DNA of 64,000 nt from Syntrophus sp964555065 (GCA_964555065.1 CAZKRB010000005.1:1-64000); one strand, 5' to 3'. Shown: positions 40,288-47,969, counted from the stretch's first letter. Numbers and translations: made by a program. Notes: generated from the letters alone by a model not told the origin.

Positions 40288-40341
40288 TTAACGAGATTTT
40301 GATGAATCCTTCACATGCTGGCAACAAAACCGCGGTATAGG
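40288..40341 (+). promoter_or_regulatory. Pho box promoter of the alkaline phosphatase gene
   Basis: Half-sites TTAAC (40288), TTGAT (40299), TTCAC (40310) and GCAAC (40321), period 11; -10 TATAGG at 40336. The region down to about 40400 is closely similar to 42981-43095 (see repeat). Confidence 0.85.
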
Positions 40342-40468
40342 GTTCCATCAGAAGGAGCCGAGAAACCATCAAAACTGGCAATATCAAGCGGAGTCGACTG
40401 GCTTGGGATTCAGTAACCGATTGACCCCCTATCGGGTTAACGGAATAAATTTTCAGGAGGTCTAACGC

Positions 40469-41968
40469 ATGAGAGAAGGAATCAGAAAAAAACGGACGGT
40501 CCTTATCGGGCTGGCGGCAGGGGCTTTTCTGCTCGCTTCGACTTCGATGGCCTTTGCTCTCGGCCGAGAGGCAAAGAATGTGATTCTCATGATCAGTGAC
40601 GGTCAGGGTTTCAACACGGTTAAGGCCACAGAGTATTACACGGGCAAAAAAGGTGTTTATGAGCGCTTCGGGCATAAGTATGCCATGCAAACGAACTCGG
40701 CGGGCAAACGCGGCGGATACGTCGGCAAATCCTATGATCCGGCGGCAATGGCCCGGGACTTCAACTACGCCAAGAGCGGAGCGACCGATTCCGCATCGGC
40801 AGCCACCGCCATGTATACGGGCGTTAAAAACTTTGACAACGAGGTCAACCATACACCCGACGCTCAATCTCTGGAAACCTTCTTTGAGAAGGCCGCCAAG
40901 GCAGGCAAGAGCATCGGCGCCGTCTCTACCGTAAACTGGACCCATGCCACGCCGGTTGCCGTTTTCGGGCATAACCTAAAAAGAAGCAACTACGGGGAGA
41001 TGGCCAAAGAGGCGATCTACGGCAGCAACCCCGTCGCCAACAACGCCTTGTACGATGCCCGGAATTAAAACAACAACCTTAAGGTCGTCATGGGCCCCGG
41101 CAATCCCGACTACGACAACGACGCTCAGGAGCGTCACGCACCCAACTACGGCCTGATCGGCGAAGCGGCCCACTGGACCGACCTCGCTGACGGTATTAAC
41201 GGCTGGACGCTCATTACCGCCAAAGAGGAGTTTGAGGCCCTGGCAAACAGCGACACGCCGGAAAAGGTCTTCGGGATGCCCCAGGCTTTCGATACCCTGC
41301 AGTACAACCGTGCCGGACTGGGCGCTCCCAACGACAAGTCCCTGCCTTATGCCGCTCCCTTGAATGGCGGTTTGCCCGATCTGGCGACCATGACGAAGGC
41401 GGCCTTGAACGTCCTCGACAACAACGCCAAGGGCTTTGCGATCATGATCGAGGGAGGCGCTGTCGACTGGGGCAATCATGCCAACCTCATCGGTCGGATG
41501 ATCGAGGAGCAGATCGATTTCAACGAGGCGGTCGAGGCGGTGGTTGACTACCTCAACAACAATACCAACGGCAACAACTGGGGCAATACCCTTCTCATCG
41601 TCACCGCCGATCACGAATGCGGCCACCTCTGGGGAGACGGCCGCTTGGAGGGCTCGACCTTCTTCGATGTCAACGGCAACGGCCTCTTCGACCACGGCAC
41701 TGATTACGCCCATGTGAAGGACAACGGCGCCGGCAACCTGCCCGATGTCTGGTATCATTCGGGGAGCCACACCAACGCCCTGGTCCCCTTCTATGCGAAG
41801 GGCGCCTACAGTGAACGCTTCGAGAAATGCATCGTCGGAAAGGAACCGAATCTCAAGGCCATCTACAATCTGGATGGCTGGACCGGCAAATACATCGACA
41901 ACACCTGTGTCTATCAAGTCATGAACGAGGCATCCCTCTTGGAAATGCAGGGCCCGCAGAACCAGTAA
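40469..41968 (+). pseudogene. Alkaline phosphatase (PhoA superfamily) interrupted by one in-frame TAA
   Basis: The two halves (40469-41068 and 41090 on) are in the same frame, separated only by a TAA at codon 200 (41066-41068) inside an Asn-rich stretch. Otherwise the protein of about 499 aa looks intact: signal peptide ending at AFA, metal ligand in LMISDGQG, catalytic Ser108 in GATDSASAATA, EGGAVDWGNHAN, TADHE and GSHTNALVP. It is expected to hydrolyse phosphomonoesters in the periplasm under phosphate starvation. The stop may be a true nonsense mutation or a base-call error. RBS AGGAGG. Confidence 0.9.
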
Positions 41969-41997
41969 TTGGACGGGGATGAAGTGCCTCTCCCAGA

Positions 41998-42048
41998 AGA
42001 GAGCCGGGACCTGAAATGATGAAAATCCGGTCCCGGCTCTCTCCTTTT
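41998..42048 (+). terminator. Rho-independent terminator after the alkaline phosphatase gene
   Basis: A perfect 14-bp stem (41998-42011 with 42029-42042) has a 17-nt loop and is followed by CCTTTT. It lies inside the 5' end of the longest possible frame of the next gene, which argues for a later start there. Confidence 0.85.
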
Positions 42049-42084
42049 GTGAGAAGATACGCGCCCCCTCCACGGAAAATATCC

Positions 42085-42957
42085 GTGACCCTTTACCCCT
42101 CAGAAAAATCCGCATCGAAAACCAGCACGCAGAAGGTTGTTCTGGTCCTCACCATCGTCTATTTCATCGTCGAACTCCTTGGAGGGCTTTACTATGGAAG
42201 CCTTGCCTTGGTGACCGATGCTTCCTTTATGGCCATCAACATCACGGGACAGTCGATTGCCTTTTACGTGAACCGGCTTGTCCTGAGAATCCCCGATAAG
42301 AACAGAACCTTTGGATACGAAAGGGCCAAGGTCCTGTCCGGTCTCTTCAACGGGACCTTCGTCGGGTTTCTTCTCTTCTATGTTTTTATCGATGCCTACC
42401 ACAAGATCCTGCACCCCGAGCCGATCGAGGCCGGGAAGGTCCTTTATATCGCCTTGGCGGGGCTCTGCGTGGATACCTTCGTGATATGGAGACTCTATCG
42501 ACATGCCGGCAACGATCTGAACATCAAGGGGATTCTCCTCCTCGTCCTGAATGATGCCCTGGGTTCTCTGGGGGTTGTCACCTCTTCTCTGATTATCGGG
42601 GCGACACAACTCTATTTTGTTGATCCCCTTACGGGAGTGGTCATCAGTCTGCTGGCCGTTTTTCCCACCTGGAACCTCATCAGGGAAAGTGTGAATATCC
42701 TCATGGAAGGCAACCCAGCGCACTGTGAAATCGACCAGGTCAAGGATTTTCTCGAAAGCCGTTTCGGGGATATCCGTACGGTGAAGGACTTGCACATCTG
42801 GGGTCTCTCACCGGAACACGTCATCATGGCGGCGCGGATCAGAACCCGGGGAAAGATCTATCAGCGGCAAGATATCCAGGAGATGAAGCATCGCTTGAAG
42901 GAACATTTCCGCTTCTCTGACGTCTATCTTGAACTATACGAAGACAGCGGGGAATAA
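42085..42957 (+). CDS. Cation-diffusion-facilitator-like membrane protein lacking most metal ligands
   Basis: About 290 aa from the GTG at 42085; a GTG at 42049 and an ATG at 42016 are also in frame, but the latter sits inside a terminator hairpin. Six TM segments and a C-terminal cytoplasmic domain (VKDLHIWGLSPEH) show the CDF fold. The TM2 metal motif (usually HxxxD after DA) reads DASFMAIN and TM5 (usually HxxxD) reads LVLND, so three of the four transport-site ligands are gone. It may be a non-transporting or altered-specificity member. It lies between two Pho boxes. Confidence 0.8.
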   Translation: MTLYPSEKSASKTSTQKVVLVLTIVYFIVELLGGLYYGSLALVTDASFMAINITGQSIAFYVNRLVLRIPDKNRTFGYERAKVLSGLFNGTFVGFLLFYVFIDAYHKILHPEPIEAGKVLYIALAGLCVDTFVIWRLYRHAGNDLNIKGILLLVLNDALGSLGVVTSSLIIGATQLYFVDPLTGVVISLLAVFPTWNLIRESVNILMEGNPAHCEIDQVKDFLESRFGDIRTVKDLHIWGLSPEHVIMAARIRTRGKIYQRQDIQEMKHRLKEHFRFSDVYLELYEDSGE

Positions 42958-42980
42958 GTCAGGTTTAGAGTTCAACAACA

Positions 42981-43095
42981 AAATTTAACAGGATTTTCAT
43001 GAATCCTTCACATTGGAGCAATAAAACCCATGTAAAGGATTCCTGCGCAAGAGACCGAAAAGGCCTAAAAACGGGCAGCATGAAGCGGAGGGTCG
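42981..43095 (+). repeat. Second copy of the alkaline-phosphatase promoter region
   Basis: Similar along its length to 40284-40400. Both share ATGAATCCTTCACAT, a preceding AATTTAAC, a following GCAA(C/T)AAAACC and a downstream AAGCGGAG. The two copies drive different genes, which implies duplication of a promoter segment. Confidence 0.75.
42985..43038 (+). promoter_or_regulatory. Pho box promoter of the DUF3562 gene
   Basis: Half-sites TTAAC (42985), TTCAT (42996), TTCAC (43007) and GCAAT (43018), period 11; -10 TAAAGG at 43033. Confidence 0.8.
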
Positions 43096-43100
43096 GACAC

Positions 43101-43301
43101 GTGCAATCGCAAGAAGAGGCCGAAAAAAAGAAGCATCAACAATCCATGGAAGAGCTGTGCCGCTTCCTGAATATGCCCCTGGAGCAGATCGCGAAAGCCT
43201 ATCTGCAGGAACTGGACGTGATGAAGCGGACGGCGAGGATAAAGGATTATCTCCCTATCCTGGTAAGCCGGAAAGTCAAAAATTTTCTGCGCCACCTTTG
43301 A
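43101..43301 (+). CDS. Small DUF3562-like protein
   Basis: 66 aa from the GTG at 43101, which has GGAGGG 8 nt upstream; an ATG at 43080 is an alternative, and earlier ATGs precede the expected transcription start. A charged N-terminus is followed by a predicted helix pair ending TARIKDYLPILVSRKVKNFLR, the typical DUF3562 C-terminal motif. Function unknown. It lies behind its own Pho box. The following ~190 nt up to the next box hold nothing I recognise. Confidence 0.7.
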   Translation: MQSQEEAEKKKHQQSMEELCRFLNMPLEQIAKAYLQELDVMKRTARIKDYLPILVSRKVKNFLRHL

Positions 43302-43495
43302 AATCTTCCCCTGGTGGTTCAGAAGCCCTCATCAGCAATCCATCCCGTCGGGCCTGCACAGGCGGAATGTTTTTGAAGTTCCAGCGGTTGAGTCCGTAGT
43401 CGATGATCTCGACCTGAACACCCGCCGGTGGTCCGGAGAAAGCGCGCTAAAGAAGCCGTTCCGGAAAGGATCCCCAACCCTATCGCAAAGCGAAT

Positions 43496-43549
43496 ATGAC
43501 AGAATTTTCATCTGTTTTTCATTCCGAGGCAACAATTCCCTGCTATGCG
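43496..43549 (+). promoter_or_regulatory. Pho box promoter of the porin gene
   Basis: Half-sites ATGAC (43496), TTCAT (43507), TTCAT (43518) and GCAAC (43529), period 11; -10 TATGCG at 43544. Leader of about 150 nt before the porin start. Confidence 0.85.
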
Positions 43550-43706
43550 AGTCAAAACTATAAAACTTTAACGTGAAAGGAGGAAATGACGGGAGAGAAT
43601 AAAAAATCACAGTTCAAGAAAGAATAAAAAATCGGTTCAATGAAGAGGATTTTCCAATGCTCGGTGGAAGATCCATGTGTAAACAACATTTTTTCAGGAG
43701 GGTAGA

Positions 43707-45020
43707 ATGAAACGATTGTGGACGGCTCTACTCGCCGGCGCACTGGTTGCGGGTACCGCGGTGAGTGCATCGGCAGTGGATGTAAAATTCACTGGATCCT
43801 ATTATGTCATGGGGGCCCATGCGGACAACTGGGGTCTGGATAAGGACGCCCCCACCTCTTATGCCTCGTATGCTCAAAGGCTGAGAATGGGAATGGAATT
43901 CAAGGTTGCCGAGGGATTGACCCTGAACACCCGGTTCGACGCGTTGGAAGGACGCTGGGGCCAGTTCGGCGCCTACGGCGCTGAGTATAACGATCGTAGC
44001 GGCAATGATGAAAAAAACATCAGCTTTGACCGTGCCTGGATCACCTTTGTCCCGCCCTTCGGGGGAAAATTCGATGTCGGTCGCATGAATGCCGGTTCCT
44101 GGGGAACAATCTTCGGAGACAACGATTTCGACTCGGATCGCTTCAAGTACACGTGGATTTCCGGACCCGTTTCCCTCGGTGTAACCATTGACAAGAGCAG
44201 TGAATCATGGGGCAATGGCAACGATCCGGAGGCCGATGCCGACAATGACAAATATGAAGTGTGGACCAAGTACAAATGGAACAGCGGCAATGCCGGGTTA
44301 AAAGTCACCTATGCCAACGACGCCAGTCGAAGTGGCACACACGGGTTCAAGTCGAGATACTGGGAACTTCAGCCATACGCCCAGGCCACTTTCGGACCGG
44401 TCTTTGTGGAAGCCGAAATCAACTATCGTTTGGGTAAATACCGGGATTATGAAGACGGCATTGACCGGGATGACCGGGATTACAAAGCCTGGAACGCCTA
44501 TGTGAACGCCAAGGCCGACATCCGCAATTTCTATGTCGGAGGTCTTTATGGCTACGTGTCCGGCCAGGATCCTGACGACGAGGATTACACCGTCGGTCCT
44601 GCCGGTGGCCGTTCCTGGAATCCTACGCTGATTTTGTGGAATGAATACACCAACAAGTGGGCCGGCCAGTTGGGATCCAACAGTGGCGCAACCTATGGCG
44701 CCCTTGGCGGAGAGTCCATGACCAACGCCCATCTGTTCCAGCTGTACGGCGGATTCAAGCCCATCCCGAAACTGGATGTCAAGGCTTCGGTGGCCTATGC
44801 AATGGCGGATGAGAAATCAAACAATGCTGCGGTTAAGTATACCGATGATGAGTACGGCTGGGAAGCCGATCTGACGGCCACGTACAAGCTTTACGACAAC
44901 CTGAGCTACACCGTCGGCTTCGGTTATCTGTGGGCCGGCGATTACTGGAAGGGCGCGAACGAAGATAACCGAGTGGACGACACTTATCTGGTTATGAACA
45001 GACTGGACCTCAACTTCTAA
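43707..45020 (+). CDS. Outer-membrane porin, Pho-regulated
   Basis: 437 aa. The signal peptide (cleavage after VSASA, residue about 23) is followed by alternating aromatic/polar beta-strands and a C-terminal Phe (LDLNF), the outer-membrane insertion signal. It is acidic and Asp/Asn-rich in the loops. By position and promoter it probably admits phosphate or phosphorylated compounds, as the E. coli PhoE and Pseudomonas OprP porins do, but its sequence does not show their pore lysines clearly. RBS AGGAGGG. Confidence 0.85.
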   Translation: MKRLWTALLAGALVAGTAVSASAVDVKFTGSYYVMGAHADNWGLDKDAPTSYASYAQRLRMGMEFKVAEGLTLNTRFDALEGRWGQFGAYGAEYNDRSGNDEKNISFDRAWITFVPPFGGKFDVGRMNAGSWGTIFGDNDFDSDRFKYTWISGPVSLGVTIDKSSESWGNGNDPEADADNDKYEVWTKYKWNSGNAGLKVTYANDASRSGTHGFKSRYWELQPYAQATFGPVFVEAEINYRLGKYRDYEDGIDRDDRDYKAWNAYVNAKADIRNFYVGGLYGYVSGQDPDDEDYTVGPAGGRSWNPTLILWNEYTNKWAGQLGSNSGATYGALGGESMTNAHLFQLYGGFKPIPKLDVKASVAYAMADEKSNNAAVKYTDDEYGWEADLTATYKLYDNLSYTVGFGYLWAGDYWKGANEDNRVDDTYLVMNRLDLNF

Positions 45021-45054
45021 GTATCCCCTCTTCTTGCTCCGGCATGAAGGCATC

Positions 45055-45090
45055 AAAGGCTCCGAAGAGCACCCTTCGGGGCCTTTTTTT
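45055..45090 (+). terminator. Rho-independent terminator after the porin gene
   Basis: AAAGGC-CCGAAG pairs with CTTCGG-GCCTTT around a short loop (one bulge), followed by seven T. The following stretch to 45319 holds nothing I recognise. Confidence 0.85.
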
Positions 45091-45319
45091 GAGGGAATGT
45101 ACCCCCTTGCCGGTGATCCAGTGCGACGCGGAAGGGCGGAACGAAAGGGGAAGCACCGGACGCAGGTCCGATAACAGGCGTTGCCGCGCAGGGAAAGCCG
45201 GCAGAAGCAGCCAAGTTCCTTTTGTTAAAGGGGGCGGCGTATAGCCGGCGGGGTGGTGCTGCAAGGCAGGTCGGAATCGGAATGACTTTGCCGACCGCGC
45301 TTCTTCAAACCTGGCGATC

Positions 45320-45373
45320 TTCACAGATGTTTCATGTTGTTTTCATACGGCTGCAACAATTCTTGCCTAATAT
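45320..45373 (+). promoter_or_regulatory. Pho box promoter of the double zinc-ribbon gene
   Basis: Half-sites TTCAC (45320), TTCAT (45331), TTCAT (45342) and GCAAC (45353), period 11; -10 TAATAT at 45368. The predicted start of transcription (about 45380) is almost at the ATG at 45383. Confidence 0.85.
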
Positions 45374-45382
45374 GCCTACCCG

Positions 45383-45760
45383 ATGGAACAGAATCCCGAA
45401 GGCGACAAGGAGCTTTTGCACTGTCCGCGCTGCAAGTCACAGGCGATATACCGCTATGGCAGATGCCGTTCACGGCAGCGTTACTACTGTCTGATTTGCG
45501 GAAGGCAGTTTATCGCGGGACATGAACGGATGATACCGCAGGAGAGGCCTCGATGCCCCCTGTGCGGATGCGGGATGCATATCAACAGGAGTACGGATCG
45601 CTTCACCCGATACCGATGTGGTTCCTATCCCCAGTGCCGAAAGACTCTTAAGATTCTCAAGAGAGACGAGGAGAAAATTGCATTCTTACGTTCCGGATAT
45701 TCCGGGCAGACAGAGGGTGGAAAGCCCCTTGATCAGGAAGAACAGACCGGCGGCTGGTGA
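45383..45760 (+). CDS. Double zinc-ribbon protein (InsA-like first ribbon)
   Basis: 125 aa. The first ribbon CPRCKSQAIYRYGRCRSRQRYYC-xx-C resembles the zinc-binding N-terminus of IS1 InsA-type proteins (seen as CPRC ... CLIC). A second, CPLCGCGM ... CGSYPQC, resembles a topoisomerase-type zinc finger. No transposase catalytic domain or inverted repeat is seen. The mRNA would have a leader of only a few bases, so translation may be leaderless. The last ~25 codons are read out of frame from an HMA2 remnant, so the C-terminus may be degraded. Confidence 0.7.
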   Translation: MEQNPEGDKELLHCPRCKSQAIYRYGRCRSRQRYYCLICGRQFIAGHERMIPQERPRCPLCGCGMHINRSTDRFTRYRCGSYPQCRKTLKILKRDEEKIAFLRSGYSGQTEGGKPLDQEEQTGGW

Positions 45761-45780
45761 AGGGGGCAAAGAATCCTTGC
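45678..45780 (+). pseudogene. Remnant of an HMA2-domain gene
   Basis: In the frame beginning at the TTG at 45678, the translation HSYVPDIPGRQRVESP then LIRKNR lines up with the intact HMA2 protein at 47649 (SYYIHDMPGRLRVKSP, KIRKNR). Similarity stops after about 33 residues. The nucleotide sequence is also similar. It overlaps the 3' end of the zinc-ribbon gene in another frame. Confidence 0.7.
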
Positions 45781-45900
45781 CTCTGCGCTCAATAGGATTT
45801 CGGCCTTCCTCTGATCCAATAGAGGGCGGCCGGTATCCCCGACGGCCTGATCCGCCTTCGGCAAGCCGTGCGGCTCGGCGGCGTCATTTACGGTTATTCA

Positions 45901-45930
45901 GTATCCTCATGAGGATACCGGCTATAAAAT
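45901..45930 (+). promoter_or_regulatory. Perfect 18-bp palindrome next to a -10, candidate operator
   Basis: GTATCCTCATGAGGATAC (45901-45918) is a perfect palindrome. Five bases later TATAAAAT (45923-45930) resembles a -10, just upstream of the DUF5132 gene. There is no Pho box here and no T-run, so an operator fits better than a terminator. Confidence 0.5.
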
Positions 45931-45950
45931 AATTTGAGGAGGTGATCCAT

Positions 45951-46256
45951 ATGTCGTTGGGGGATTATATCAAGGGCAATATCGGTACCGGCATTATGGT
46001 CGGTATCGGGACGCTGATTCTTGCGCCCATCGTTCTTCCCGTACTTGCAGGAATCATGAAAACGACGACCAAGGCGGTCGTCAAAACCGGATCGATTCTT
46101 TATGAGAAAGGCAGTGAGACGGTCGACGAACTAGGAAAAATGGCGAAAGATTTTGTCGTGGAGACCAAGGAGGAAGTGGCTGGAGAGCCGGAAGTGATCG
46201 ATTTCGAAGCTCCCGTTGAGTCCCCTCCTGCGGCAGCTGAGGAAAAGGCCGTTTAA
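45951..46256 (+). CDS. DUF5132 small membrane protein (copy 1)
   Basis: 101 aa from the ATG at 45951, with a strong GAGGAGGTGATC site. An N-terminal glycine-zipper hydrophobic segment (GNIGTGIMVGIGTLILAPIV) is followed by a basic stretch and an acidic, probably helical tail (TVDELGKMAKDFVVETKEEV). The shape resembles the mycobacterial PacL metallochaperones of P-type ATPases, but homology is not shown. A paralogue is at 48156. Confidence 0.82.
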   Translation: MSLGDYIKGNIGTGIMVGIGTLILAPIVLPVLAGIMKTTTKAVVKTGSILYEKGSETVDELGKMAKDFVVETKEEVAGEPEVIDFEAPVESPPAAAEEKAV

Positions 46257-46265
46257 GCACATGAT

Positions 46266-46290
46266 GCCCGCTTCTGCGGGCTTCATTTTC
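46266..46290 (+). terminator. Probable terminator after DUF5132 copy 1
   Basis: GCCCGC-TTCT-GCGGGC hairpin (46266-46281) followed by TTCATTTT. Short but GC-only stem. Confidence 0.6.
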
Positions 46291-46371
46291 CCCCCTTTGT
46301 TCTTGGATGCCGCGGGCCCCTCTCCCCGTTCGTCACCGATGGGATTTCCGCCCCGGACGTATCCTGAATTT

Positions 46372-46425
46372 TTCATAAATCATTCATCACCGTTTCATCT
46401 TCCGGTAATGAATGATGGGTACAAT
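46372..46425 (+). promoter_or_regulatory. Pho box promoter of the small zinc-ribbon gene
   Basis: Half-sites TTCAT (46372), TTCAT (46383), TTCAT (46394) and GTAAT (46405), period 11; -10 TACAAT at 46420. The leader would be about 130 nt. Confidence 0.85.
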
Positions 46426-46565
46426 GCCATCGTAACGTTCCCCGGCCTCTATGGAGACGGCCCCGGTCCGCCGGCAACGTGCCCGGGATAAGGCGCCTGG
46501 GGACCCTGTGGGCCAGGGGCGTGAAGGGAAGATTCACAGTCTAAGAAATAAGGAGGCACGCTGAA

Positions 46566-46808
46566 ATGATTTCCAAACGAATTTGGTGCTCACGCTGCGG
46601 CCATGAAGGCCCGAGAGAAACGGCTGAGATGGGGACTTCGCCATCAAAAGCAACGCTCTTCGTTTCCGAGGGGCATGATCCCGCTTCCGGAAAGCTTTAT
46701 TTCCGTTGTCCCCGGTGCAAGGTATTTATCACCATTGATCCCGCCGCCGATGGCGGAAGCAGCCCTCTGAGGGGAGGCAGAAGCCCGTTAATCACTGAAG
46801 CCGCCTGA
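46566..46808 (+). CDS. Small zinc-ribbon protein, Pho-regulated
   Basis: 80 aa. Cysteine pairs CSRC (residues 8-11) and CPRC in the middle form one zinc ribbon, and the tail is Gly/Ser/Pro-rich. Start supported by AAGGAGG. Family unknown to me; it could be a regulator or a metal-binding peptide. Nothing else is seen up to 47016. Confidence 0.7.
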   Translation: MISKRIWCSRCGHEGPRETAEMGTSPSKATLFVSEGHDPASGKLYFRCPRCKVFITIDPAADGGSSPLRGGRSPLITEAA

Positions 46809-47016
46809 ATGGCCAGACGACGGCGCGTCCCCTCTTCTTGAACGGTTCTTGCGAAAGGCTTACTTCTTTCCGTTTCGGTCACGAAGTCGATTGTCCGATT
46901 TTGATGATCTCCGCCATCGGACTTCTCCGTCATCCCATCGGGCAATGCCCATCCTTTCGGCAGGCAACGTTCTCTCATCCGAGGCTTGCAGTTGGGAGAA
47001 ACGGATCTCCGATAGC

Positions 47017-47298
47017 TTAGGATCGACAGCGGGCGACTTCGGCAAAATACCCTTTAAGCGTCGATTCAATCATACTCATGGGCAAAAGAAAGGGCTTCCT
47101 CAAAATCCGTACCTCTATCCGGTTGCCCTCCACCTGGTATTTCCCCTCAACGTCCCCCAGCTCGGTCTTGCCTTGAAAGGTTCCAGAGGTGAGGCTCCCG
47201 GTGAAGGATCCTCCTTCGGAAAGAATCCCGTCCTTTATTCTGGTGAAGGCCTCTTCCAGATTACTGGAAATTGTCAAAGTAAATACCCGGGACATCAT
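47017..47298 (-). CDS. Small protein of unknown function, Pho-regulated on the minus strand
   Basis: 93 aa (or 92 from the second ATG). Beta-rich with repeated Gly turns (GGSFTGSL, GTFQGKTELGDVEGKY) and a C-terminal helix (MSMIESTLKGYFAEV). The pattern is loosely like the small polyhydroxyalkanoate-granule-system proteins, a weak resemblance only. It reads away from the HMA2 gene and has its own Pho box. Confidence 0.65.
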   Translation of the reverse strand: MMSRVFTLTISSNLEEAFTRIKDGILSEGGSFTGSLTSGTFQGKTELGDVEGKYQVEGNRIEVRILRKPFLLPMSMIESTLKGYFAEVARCRS

Positions 47299-47338
47299 CC
47301 TATCCTGCCTTGCTTTTCTGATTCTTTCAAAGGTCGGC

Positions 47339-47392
47339 AGTTTACCATCTCATTATGAATCCCACATTAAATTTCTGTGATGTTTCAATGAA
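47339..47392 (-). promoter_or_regulatory. Pho box promoter of the minus-strand small gene
   Basis: On the minus strand TTCAT (47388-47392), ATCAC (47377), TTAAT (47366) and TTCAT (47355) lie 11 bp apart; -10 TAAACT at 47339-47344, with the same 15-bp offset. The half-sites are more degenerate than elsewhere. Confidence 0.65.
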
Positions 47393-47569
47393 GGTTCGCT
47401 GGAAAAGGAAGGAGGAACAATAGAAACGCAGAGGAATTCGCTCGGCTCTCCTCCAAGATCTCCCGCCTGGCAATGAACCTCCATGCCTAAAATACGTACA
47501 ACAAATAATCGAATAATCAATCTTTTGTCTTTCTTTTCATGTAAAACGAAAAGGGTTGAAGCCGTTAAT

Positions 47570-47623
47570 TTAACAGAAGCTTAATCGACTTGTAATACGC
47601 CGGTAACATTTTATCGTTATACA
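47570..47623 (+). promoter_or_regulatory. Pho box promoter of the HMA2 gene
   Basis: Half-sites TTAAC (47570), TTAAT (47581), GTAAT (47592) and GTAAC (47603), period 11; -10 TATACA at 47618. The segment 47393-47569 between the divergent boxes holds nothing I recognise. Confidence 0.8.
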
Positions 47624-47648
47624 TACGCAAAAACCAAGAGAGGAAAGC

Positions 47649-47969
47649 ATGAGCTACTACATTCACGATATGCCGGGAAGATTAAGAGTGAAGAGCCCGA
47701 AGATCAGGAAGAACAGGAATGTGGGTGATGAAGTGCAAAAGCTCATCGGGATGACCGATGGAGTCGACAGCGTCGCCGTCAATCTGCTCACGGGCAGCCT
47801 GCTCATCAATTACAATCCCAGGGTGACGAGGAACGATGAACTGATCAATCTTCTCCAGGAGAAGGGCTATTTCGATCATTCCAAAGCGACGACCAACGAT
47901 TTGTACATGCATCAGGCGGCATCCAAGGTCAGTGCCTTTGCTTTCAATGTGATCACCACTTTCATCTGA
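47649..47969 (+). CDS. HMA2-domain small protein
   Basis: 106 aa. A ferredoxin-like HMA2 domain (HDMPGRLRVKSP ... GVDSVAVNLLTGSLLINYNP) lacks the CxxC metal-binding pair of true HMA domains. The C-terminal ~20 residues (AASKVSAFAFNVITTFI) are hydrophobic. Such proteins often accompany P-type ATPases. It lies behind its own Pho box, with GAGAGGAAAG as RBS. A truncated paralogue lies at 45678. Confidence 0.82.
   Translation: MSYYIHDMPGRLRVKSPKIRKNRNVGDEVQKLIGMTDGVDSVAVNLLTGSLLINYNPRVTRNDELINLLQEKGYFDHSKATTNDLYMHQAASKVSAFAFNVITTFI

Noticed and set aside
41066..41068. Recoding of the alkaline phosphatase stop as selenocysteine or pyrrolysine
   Set aside because: The codon is TAA, not TGA or TAG, and no SECIS-like hairpin follows.
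40976..42115. A 379-codon minus-strand frame opposite the alkaline phosphatase
   Set aside because: Antisense shadow. The plus-strand frame has signal peptide and catalytic motifs.
43332..43610. A minus-strand frame in the gap before the porin, and another minus-strand frame with IIDYGLNRWNFKN
   Set aside because: Could be a fragment of an old gene, but I cannot name a family and there is no start or RBS. Noted only.
45383..45760. Insertion sequence (IS1-like) because of the InsA-type zinc ribbon
   Set aside because: No InsB catalytic frame, no inverted repeats and no target duplication are visible.
45320..47607. Regularly spaced short repeats as a CRISPR array
   Set aside because: The repeats are 5-6 bp with an 11-bp period at promoters, which fits Pho boxes. 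There are no spacers or cas genes.
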